NCBI RefSeq assembly: GCF_010389155.1
Contig: NC_057769.1
Location: 5,208,735-5,272,734 of the forward strand
Source of the DNA: Erigeron canadensis
Taxonomy: Eukaryota; Streptophyta; Magnoliopsida; Asterales; Asteraceae
Length of the DNA stretch: 64,000 bases
Direction of reading: 5' to 3'
Below, piece by piece: positions 55,719-64,000 of the stretch (positions are counted from its first letter, which is position 1; every line of letters starts with the position of its first letter). The notes beneath the pieces were generated by a model. That model did no database searches. It was not told where the DNA came from and saw nothing but the letters and a program-made list of their open reading frames with translations. A program made the position numbers and the translations under genes.

Positions 55719-57110
55719 TTAATTTGAGATCAAAGCCCCAACAATAAGCACAAAAAATACATACATAATTGATCTATTTCTGTAACCCTCATTAGTGTTG
55801 TTAGGGCTTGGACTTGGGGCAATAACAGGACTTCCAACACTTGTACCTGTAGTAGTGTTTGTAGCTGTTGTTGTATCATTACTACTACTCTTTGCTTTCT
55901 CTACCATTTTCAGTTGCAGCTTTCCCATTGCCTTCAAATTTGCTGGCTGAAACTCATGTTTTGCCGGCATTCCTTCCATTACTTCACTCCCCACTTGCCA
56001 TACATGATTCACCTATCACAAAAGAAAAGGACTTCTTTAGGATTATATACTATTCAGTGACGAAGCCAAGATTTTTAGGTCTCGGGTAGCCGGACATTTC
56101 ACAAGATAATAACAAGGGTATAAAGTAAATAAATAAGTAACTTTAAATTGAGTTAGGTTGAGCATATGTGTATGTTTTCTAGAATGACCAATTAGCTTTG
56201 AAATACACTAATAAATAAAAGCAATACTATAAGGTTTTATAAATATTGTGGGGTCGTCATGGCCACCATTAACAACCATGTAGCTCCGACACTGATAATA
56301 ATTTCATATATATTTTATCTACATTTATAATACATATATACAAAAGCACTTGTCAATGATCTAGCCCATTTGGCGAGACACCTAGGTTTTACCTATGAGG
56401 TGAGGGTTCGATCCTCATTAAACCCATTTGACGGGAGCCTTGTGGGGTTTTCCCTGGTGTGCCTAAATATCTCGGGGTTCAGTTAAGACAACTGGTTATC
56501 CTGGTCTGAGTTGACCCTCACTTTTGGATAACAGGGCACTTTATATTCCACAGTTAAAAATTAAAAAATAAAAGCACATAAAAAGTGGATAAATAATACA
56601 ATAAACCAAAACTTTTTAAGTAACTACGAATGTATGTAGTGGTTTTATCACCTGAGTCATTTCCTTTGGCAACTTCAAAGTGGCGTAGATCTTCATGGAC
56701 CCACCGCTATACTCTGCTTTCAAATCCGTCACATCAAACGCAATCTTACCTTCAACAATATCAGAATACGAACTAATGTTATAAGTCTTGACATTCATCG
56801 ACCCATTTGAGTTTTTAAAAGCAATCAAGGCTTGTGAACCAGCCATGCCATGTTGTGTTGGGTTAATAGCCCAAGCGATCCATCCGTTGGGCTTAGCAGG
56901 AGGCGCGACAAATGCGATAACAAGAGTCGATGTTTTTGTGTCGTGAGTCCAATGGAGAGATGAGTCAAGTGTTGGGAGATTTGTGCAGTTTGTGTAGAGA
57001 TTGTTTGCAAGTTTTTGTGAAGAACAGTTGAGAGAATGTGAAGGTGTGGTTATGAAAATGAGGGATAGTAGGAGGGTAAAGAGTGTTGATTGGTGAAAGT
57101 GAAATGCCAT
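55719..57110 (-). CDS. AIR12: AIR12-like DOMON protein, GPI-anchored apoplastic b-type cytochrome, 250 aa
   Basis: Two exons, 57110-56652 and 56012-55719, joined as KEMTQ-VNHVWQVG, ending TAA. Residues 1-26 form a signal peptide (LFTLLLSLIFITT core). The DOMON domain spans about 45-180. The two expected haem-axial residues are present: M89 in QHGMAGSQALIAF and H156 in VNHVWQVG. A Ser/Thr/Pro/Asn-rich linker with N-glycosylation sites follows. The last about 20 residues (IMYVFFVLIVGALISN) form a hydrophobic GPI-attachment signal. AIR12 proteins are auxin-responsive, ascorbate-reducible cytochromes at the outer face of the plasma membrane. An upstream in-frame ATG at 57239 exists, but the signal peptide start at 57110 is the better choice. 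The intron holds a hAT MITE and a SINE. Confidence 0.93.
56055..56294. mobile_element. hAT-like MITE in AIR12 intron
   Basis: The inverted ends CAGTGACGAAGCCAAG and CATGTAGCTCCGACACTG share CAGTG.CG.AGC. The flanking octamers ATACTATT and ATAATAAT match at 6 of 8 positions. The length is 240 bp. Confidence 0.5.
56350..56560 (+). mobile_element. tRNA-derived SINE in AIR12 intron
   Basis: The A box TAGCCCATTTGG is at 56362-56373 and the B box GGTTCGATCC at 56405-56414. It is followed by a body with TTGTGGGGTTTTCCCTGGTG and an A-rich end near 56555. It lies antisense to AIR12. Confidence 0.65.
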
Positions 57111-57175
57111 GGCTATGGAGAGAGTTGGTTTTTTTTTGGGGGGTGTGGGAAATAAGTTTTTGACGAAGAAAGGGT

Positions 57176-57188
57176 ACATAAATAGCTT
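57176..57188 (-). promoter_or_regulatory. candidate TATA box of AIR12
   Basis: On the minus strand AGCTATTTATGTACC lies about 70 bp upstream of the chosen ATG (57110). It is a weak TATA variant. Confidence 0.3.
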
Positions 57189-57399
57189 TTTGAATCTTAG
57201 AATTGGAAAAGGTTGTTTTGATGTGTCATGGCAAATCATGGCTTTACTTAACTTTATAACTGTTTAATTAATAACGAAAGTAATTGATGTAGTAAAACTT
57301 TGGTATTTGCTACTAGTCCCCTATTTCCAAAGAAAGAAAGAAAGGAGGAAAGGGGAGAATATTCTACAAGTTGGCCAACATGACTAATTATGTTAGCCA

Positions 57400-58215
57400 A
57401 ATCTTGACCCTTAAATTAAAATTAAAGTTGAAGATTCGAAGTCTATTTTTTAATCTTGACTCTTGATTTCAATCCAATGGTTAAGATGTTTCCAACTTGA
57501 TCAATCAAGTTGAAAACAACTTAAGGGAATTTCTTCCCGTCTATAATACCTTATAAAATAAACTCAACTCCTCTTAATTAAAATTTTGAAATATTTAAAT
57601 TATTCTTGCAAATTCAACATTCTTCTCATTTATCAATTGAATGTACCCAAATTACCTCTAATAATTCCAACCTACACAAATCTACGGTTAAACTCTAATC
57701 TAATTTATCTACATCAATATTATATAATATACGACAAATCTCATTTTGTTGAATTTTTAAGTTTTAATATTCCACAAATTCATTAAAACCAAATTACATC
57801 AATAACTTAAATCACTTGTCGCCGCCACCATTACCACCAATCGTCGCCGCCAATACCGTTTCCATCGCCACCATCGACGCTACCGTCGCACGCCAACATT
57901 CGTTACTGCCAACGTCGCCTTCATTACATCGCCACCACCACTGTCACCTCCACCACCGCACGCCACTACCACCCGTCACCGCCGCATCACGCGGGTACCC
58001 TTCTAGTATCCTAAAACGGGTGGGGATTCCTTAAGTTACCCCAACATAAAGGGTAAAGTTGAGAGATTTTTGACCATTGGATTAAAATCAAAGGTCAAGT
58101 ATCATTGATCAATTTTGAATCTTAACCCTTTATTTAAATCCAACGGTCAATATCGCTAACTTTACCTCTCAAGTTAAGGATAACTTGAAAGGATCTTTAT
58201 TACCCTCCTAAAATA
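57400..58215. repeat. foldback-type inverted repeat split by the Helitron-like element
   Basis: Left part (57400-57539) and right part (58008-58215) carry inverted versions of AACTTAAGGGAA and of TTGAC...AATCCAATGGT-like phrases. The arms are imperfect, so this is probably an old MITE. Confidence 0.4.
57540..58006 (+). mobile_element. small non-autonomous Helitron-like element
   Basis: It starts TCTATAATACCTTATAAAAT (preceded by G, not A). It ends with CCGCCGCATCACGCGGGTA (CCGC/GCGG stem) and CCCTTCTAG|T. The 467 bp are rich in CACC/CGCC before the end and encode nothing. It sits within an inverted-repeat (foldback) region: ACTTAAGGGAATTTCTTCCC on the left and GGGTGGGGATTCCTTAAGTT on the right. 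Confidence 0.5.
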
Positions 58216-59160
58216 TGTTACTTTGTGGAGAATTATCACAATTGATCATGTTTAATTGAGTAATGATTTCGTACTCTATTTATTTTATGTCCGTATACCA
58301 TTTTCCCTTTTAAAGATAAGATCAAAGTTCAATCGTTGATAATTATGGATTTTTTTAGTAATATATATTGAGGTAATTTCTTTGATAATAATGAATTTAT
58401 TTAGTAATAATTGCAAGGGGTTGTACCACCTGTCATCGCCGCTGCCACCATCTCATCCGCCGTTATAATTATTGTCGCCACAATAAGCATATGACACAAT
58501 TACACTAGAACCTAATATTAACGAAAATTAAAGCTTAACATTTGAAATACACGGAAAATAAGTGATAAATTACAATATCTCTGATTTATACCAACGTTGA
58601 CATTGACCACCAAAGTTAGCTATTACAGGAAATCATGATATTGCATATATTATTTGTCCACATTACACGGATATAATGTTATTTTTATTGTATCCGTATA
58701 TTTATTAATCCTATAGATTTAATTAATGTATATTTCTAAGCATATGTACCCTTTATTTAAATAACTCTTTCACAATTTCATTTCTTTACCACTAAATATA
58801 AACATAAAATAATGAACATTTGAGTAAAAATACAAATATTGTTTTCAGATTTTTTTTTATGTAGGTTTGGTTAATAAACAAAAAGAAATTGGTTATTAAA
58901 ATTTTTACATTGATGTATTTAAATTTAAAACAGTAGTTAGTGGATGGTGACATCACCATGACATAAGGAAAACATTGTTGGCTATGCTAAATGGCTGACT
59001 TAAACGTTTCTTATGTCATGCTTAATCCTCCTTTAATATATTAGTAAGATAAGATAGTTAGATAAGATATACGATTGCAATTTATTTACATATATAAGTT
59101 CGTCACTATTATACTATTGCAAATTATTTACAAGTTAGCTAGGCTGTGTAGCCTGACAAT
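58216..59160. other. gene-free spacer
   Basis: No gene. A degenerate CG-rich tract at 58430-58470 (TCATCGCCGCTGCCACC) resembles the pre-terminal part of the Helitron-like repeats. Confidence 0.4.
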
Positions 59161-59179
59161 GGTGATTAATTGGTAGTCC

Positions 59180-59412
59180 ACTACTAGCTTTAGCCCAATG
59201 GCATCAGACAAATGTGATAAGGGCCTTCGAATATGCATACATTGGGGGTTGGATTCCCACCACGGTCCACGGGGGCTTTTTCCAATTTATTTGAGTTTCC
59301 TTCTGGAGGTATTAAGTATACGATCGCGTCGCAGTCACTGATTACAAAAGGTGGCATTGCGGTGAGTGATTATAATTGCATTTCCAAAATTATAAATAAT
59401 AAAAAAAACCCC
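59180..59412 (+). mobile_element. SINE-like element
   Basis: The A box TAGCCCAATGGC (59191-59202) and degenerate B box GGTTGGATTCC (59248-59258) are spaced as in tRNA-derived SINEs. An A-rich end lies at 59397-59408. Confidence 0.5.
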
Positions 59413-59765
59413 TAGGTTGCGTAGCCAAAAAGACGAGTAAGCTTGATAGTCCAAATGCCCAATATGTGTTTTATTTCTTGAAGTATTACAGATTTTGATA
59501 TACTTTTGAAATCATTGTTACAAGAAAAACATGGTCATGTTATTTTCGAAATCAATTTCGTTAGTTTAGTTCTCTTAGAATGCAGCGACTATAATGGTAG
59601 TTAGAGATTTCAGTCCATTTTTAATTAGTATTATCCAAACCATATTAAAAGTATGATGTCGTGTGATAACTGATAAGGTGTTAATTTAAGTATTTTATTT
59701 TGACATGGTCTCTAAGTTTGTAGATCATTTAATTGATTCGTACACCAATAGGCATGCTCTAGTTA

Positions 59766-59768
<3 letters not shown>

Positions 59769-59840
<72 letters not shown>
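59769..59840. repeat. long (AT)n microsatellite
   Basis: About 36 uninterrupted AT units, the longest simple repeat in the window. Its assembly length may be unreliable. Confidence 0.95.
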
Positions 59841-59844
<4 letters not shown>

Positions 59845-60736
59845 CTGGTGATTATACGAATTATCTTACAAAACTTAGTGGAAAAATTCAACTAGAATAA
59901 TATGCAAGGAAACTACAATGAAATTTGTAGCAACAAAACTAAACAGTTATTTAATGACACTTGAAAGTATTTTGTTTAAGACTAAGATATGAAGTTTAGA
60001 CTATTTAACATATATAATATTTTTTGCATAGTTTGGAATCACATACACATAATACTTTGTAAAAAAAACAACCATACCGTATGATGGCTCGGCGGAGAAT
60101 AGTGGCTGACGGTGGAGTGCGGAGGCTTTAGGACGGAAATCAGTGGAGGTGGGCTGCTAGTCGCCAGTGGACACTAATGGTCGCTCTGATGATAAATGAA
60201 CAAACGATGAATGGGTTTTGTTTTTAGTGTTAGGAAACACACCCATCAAAAGAAAAAGGCTAAAATAAGGAATTAATTTTAATTGTTTGGGCTTGAAATG
60301 GGTTAATGGGTAGGAGTATAAAATATTTAGACCAACAAAAATGGAGTGGACCCAAATATTTAAAGAAAAATTACCAACGGGGTCCGATAAAAAGTACTCG
60401 TATTATTTTTTTCCGAAGTAAATATAAATTAATATTATATTACTCGCATAATTCGACGATGTTCATGACGGTGACGGTTTAGTGATGGAGGCGATTATTG
60501 GTAGTAGATGTGGCTTCGAGTCGTGTTGATTTAAATGATAAATAATTAACAAAATAATTTAATCATTAAAAGCATTTTAAACAAATCTTTCATGCAACTT
60601 TCAATAAAAGGGTTTATTTTTTTTCATAATATAGGCGTTGACGGTGTTGTGTTGGGGGCGATTGTTGGTGATAGAGGTGGCGTCGAGTGGTGTTGATAAT
60701 TAATGAAAAAATAATTGATGTAAATGGTTAATGAAA

Positions 60737-61009
60737 ACGAGCATGGTACCCGCGCAATGCGGCGGCGAGCCGGCGATAACGGTGGTGTGATGGCGGCGAC
60801 GGATGGTGATGGTGGTGGCAACATTAATTGGTGTAGGTAAATTATTTGATTTAAAGGGAGTTAGTAGAAATATTTTATAATATAATAGACTAATAGTGTA
60901 ATTTAATATTAAGGGTTGATATTGATTTAATTCGTTAAGGGTATTTTGGTCAATTTACATGTTCCATTTTTATAAACTTTTAACATGGACTTATAATTTT
61001 TATATAGTA
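60737..61009 (-). mobile_element. Helitron-like repeat family A, copy 4
   Basis: The left end (minus-strand 3' end) reads CGCCGCATTGCGCGGGTACC then ATGCTCG|T. The right end TACTATATAAAAATTATAAG matches the start of the other copies. The interior has the same GTGATGG / ACC-rich tract. Confidence 0.5.
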
Positions 61010-61355
61010 ATATAGAAATATAGATATAGATATTTTAAAAAATAAAAAATTATTAATATAATTTAATCATTAAATACATTTTATACATTCTTTAATGTAA
61101 CTTTCAGTGTATAATATGTAACTTTCAGTATATAATATGGAGGAGCGAATAAATGTGAGACCCGGGCTCGCTCAAGCCCCAAATAAAAGCTCGCCCATGT
61201 ATTTATAACTTATAAGTCTATCAAATAAATTACTACATTTAACATTTTTCAGACAGTAATAACGTGTATGAAAACATAATAGTTGTTTTAAGTGTTCAAT
61301 TGGAAAATGACAAACAAAATCGATATAATTGTATTACCGCATAAAATTTGATATG

Positions 61356-61362
61356 AACAAAA

Positions 61363-61394
<32 letters not shown>
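61356..61394. repeat. (AT)n microsatellite
   Basis: About 18 AT units preceded by an A run. Confidence 0.9.
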
Positions 61395-61396
<2 letters not shown>

Positions 61397-61811
61397 AATC
61401 ATAACAATGAAATGGAATTGAATTAAACCAAAATAACTTTATTTTTCATTAAAGTTAATTACGTGCATTTAAACAATTATAACTTTATATGGTTCAATTT
61501 TTTTCATACATATCATATTCGACCGTTCGAAATATAGTTACTAGTTAGTTATATACTTACCTAAAACTCTAATATTTAACTTATGTCCAAAATATATTTT
61601 ATAATCAATAAAATCAATAAACATAATTATCCAAATAATAAATTCCTAATTAATTCATTACCACTAACAAATTACTATATTAAACAAAAAAAGAAAACAT
61701 CAGACACACACAATTGTTGACACAATCATCACAAAGTCACACACACACACAAATTCAACGACGATCTAAACCACCATCTCCGCCACTCGCCGTCGTCAAA
61801 TTCCGAAAATC

Positions 61812-62221
61812 ATGGCGAAAGGCGTGATATCAGCAGCCGATCAAGCAGAACAACTTAAACAAGATGGAAACACCTATTTCAAAAAAAACCGTTTAGGTGC
61901 TGCTATTGATGCTTACACTGAGGTCTATATCTCTAACTAATAATTTCATGCTTATAAACTGTTTGATGAAATGCTGCTTTGAAAATTTTTGTTCATTTAA
62001 TTTGTTATATATACAGGCGATCACTTTGTGCCCTAATATTCCAGTTTATTGGACTAATCGTGCTTTATGCCATCTCAAACGCAAGTATGTATCTATACAT
62101 ATATGTATATATCTATATCTATATATAATGGCTAATAATGTTATATGTGTGTAATAGTGATTGGACAAGAGTTGAAGAGGACTGTTTGAAGGCTGTTCAG
62201 CTTGATAATAAATCTGTCAAG
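61812..62221 (+). CDS. CHIP: CHIP-type E3 ubiquitin ligase, TPR part (partial, 5' exons)
   Basis: Three exons are visible: 61812-61922, 62017-62084, 62158-62221, in phase and giving 81 residues. MAKGVISAADQAEQLKQDGN starts the protein. The first TPR repeats follow: KNRLGAAIDAYTEAITLCPN, then YWTNRALCHLKRNDWTRVEE. These match the tetratricopeptide domain by which CHIP binds the C-terminal EEVD of Hsp70/Hsp90. The catalytic U-box and the rest of the protein (about 200 aa in the family) are not found before 64000, so intron 3 is at least 1.78 kb and the gene continues beyond the window. The leader (61735-61811) is CA- and CCAC-rich. Confidence 0.88.
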
Positions 62222-64000
62222 GTCTATTATTACTTTTTTTTTTTTGATTATTGCATACACATTTTATTATATACACATGGATTTGGAGGTCTGAAAATGA
62301 CTGTGTGGGTAAACGTCTTGGGACGACCTGACAAGAATTTGGAAACCGGAATGCCGGTTAGGCTACATACGTCAGAGCTAAAGGCTCGACATTAGGAGGG
62401 TAGCATGACTATGTATTCATCTCCTTGTGGTTGAAATTGAAGTAAGATGTTTATTTGTATCTTAGTTTTGTATATGAATATATTTTAAAGCTTAGGCGTT
62501 TCCTTAGGGTCCCTCTCCGTTTTTTAACATAAAACGAATGGGGATATTCGGTGAAAGAGAGACGTTAAGATTCTATTTGAGAATGTTGTTAAGGAAGTCA
62601 AAGTTTTAGCAATGTAGGAAGTTAGATTGCTTAAAAGAATCTTCTTGCCGTAAATAGCTTGAGCTTCGAATTGTTTTTTTTAGGTAGATTTTATTTCCTG
62701 AACTTGATTATAGGCGACAGATTCTAGTTAAGAGTAAACATCTAATTTGGCAATATTGGTTGTGCAAGTTCTTACCATTATGCTTCTATAGTATGACAAC
62801 TTTGATGACATATATGTGTTGTACAAGACTTGTAATATTGTTTGAGTTGTCAGTGGGTCAGAAATAGACCAGGAAGTTTGAGGATGTGGGATTATGCCTG
62901 TGAAAACCACCTACAGCTTAAAAGAAAAACACACTTTTATTGCTAAATATGCATGCAGTGTGATTGATGTGACAGTAAAAAATATGTATGTCTACCAGCT
63001 GACGAATTTTTTAGTTTGAAAAGGAACATAAAAGACGAAAGACAAGTAAACTGACTGACATGTTTTAAGGAATGGCAGGAGTACCGTGGTCTCGATTAGA
63101 GATGTGGGTGATTTGCATTAACTCTAAACAACTTGTGACTAAGATAAAGTTTAGCATATGATAGGTAGAATTATTTGTTGGCCTTAAACGGGCCACTTTT
63201 CTAGTAAGTTATGCATCAATCATGTGAGAAGATTTAAAGTCTTCGCAGGCTATCTCAAAGTTTTATTTGCTGAAGCTTGGTTTTGGTATAAGTTACGTAC
63301 ACTTGTTACAACTATACAACCATACTCATATGCAATAATCAAGCTAATAGAGCCATCTTCTATCTATCACACCATATGTATAATCTGGGTGACATTCATT
63401 TATTATTTCAACAACTGAGATGCTAATAATGCTTTCTCTGTCCATTATGAAGTACCAGTAATATATAACTTTGCGAAGTTGTCATAAATAACTCAATCAT
63501 CATTTCAGGGAAGAAATGCGGGATAAACTAGGGATAACTCTATTATTCTAAAGTATTCAAACCTACATGTCTCTCTCCGGCTCTTTCTCAAATCAGATTT
63601 TTCCTTGACATTTCATTGAATTGTATAAGGATCTTAGAATCATGCACATAAGAGAATACAAGACCATTATACATGGGCTGAAGAGAAACCGACGTATTTT
63701 TACTAGGACTTCAAATCTAAGATATTTTGCTATACAATTTACTTTTTTTTGGCAAGAGGGCAATTTTTGCCCCAGTTAGCTGTATTATATACCCAAAAAA
63801 CAATCAAAGTTCAGGCTATATGACTGGGTATCATGTCGACTATTACAGATACATGCTTCAAAGCAACAACTAGATTACCTCGTATGAGTGCTAAGCCACC
63901 CACAGAAAAAGTACAACTTACTCAAAAAGTATATGCTGGCCTACCTCCTACAATCAGATGAATGTTGTGGTTTTAGCTGTACTATAGTTGCCGATACAGC
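62222..64000 (+). other. CHIP intron 3 (partial)
   Basis: It begins with the donor AAG|GTCTAT. No exon matching the next TPR repeat is visible to the window end, and no transposon is clearly delimited. Confidence 0.5.

Noticed and set aside
57111..57239. Upstream in-frame ATG extending AIR12 by 43 residues
   Set aside because: It would bury the clear signal peptide, and a TATA-like element lies between the two ATGs.
62222..64000. Fourth CHIP exon
   Set aside because: I searched for the next TPR coding sequence in the frame set by exon 3 and found none, so the gene is called partial.

Overview
This is plant nuclear DNA, most likely from an asterid eudicot and plausibly a daisy-family (Asteraceae) species. 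The genes have many GT-AG introns, introns and spacers are strongly AT-rich, and tRNA-derived SINEs, LINEs, small MITEs and Helitron-like repeats are dense. The family-level assignment is inference from repeat style only.

Layout. 1-2.4 kb is a decayed L1-type LINE on the minus strand, cut by the window edge. 2.4-12.9 kb is a gene-free repeat block: a CACTA-like element with a solo LTR, a MULE-type MITE, a foldback built from inverted tandem arrays, a Stowaway-like MITE, two Helitron-like copies each carrying a Tourist-like MITE, and a Helitron. 13.0-14.8 kb is a four-exon RIN4/NOI-family gene (+). 16.5-25.0 kb is an 18-exon AUGMIN subunit 3 gene (-), complete at 615 aa. 25.8-26.7 kb is a second Helitron. 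27.7-30.8 kb is a five-exon gene (-) for an unrecognised, probably mitochondrial protein of 234 aa. 31-34 kb is Helitron-like repeat. 34.3-40.1 kb is an eight-exon HMCES/SRAP gene (+) with a C-terminal PIP box. 43.9-47.5 kb is an eight-exon cytosolic asparaginyl-tRNA synthetase paralogue (+). 49.0-52.0 kb is a RABA5-type small GTPase (+). 55.7-57.1 kb is an AIR12-like DOMON protein (-). 61.8 kb onward is the 5' part of a CHIP E3 ligase gene (+) that leaves the window.

The genes do not form a pathway. Their order is informative, however: AsnRS-2, RABA5, AIR12, CHIP is, as I recall, the order of AT3G07420, AT3G07410, AT3G07390 and AT3G07370, so the right third looks like a conserved ancestral block. 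Exon structures were derived by hand from splice sites, reading phase and family similarity, and all phases close. The most notable protein observation is that the AsnRS-like protein lacks the conserved class II arginines of motifs 2 and 3. I saw no CRISPR array, rRNA, functional tRNA gene or convincing new defence-type system.
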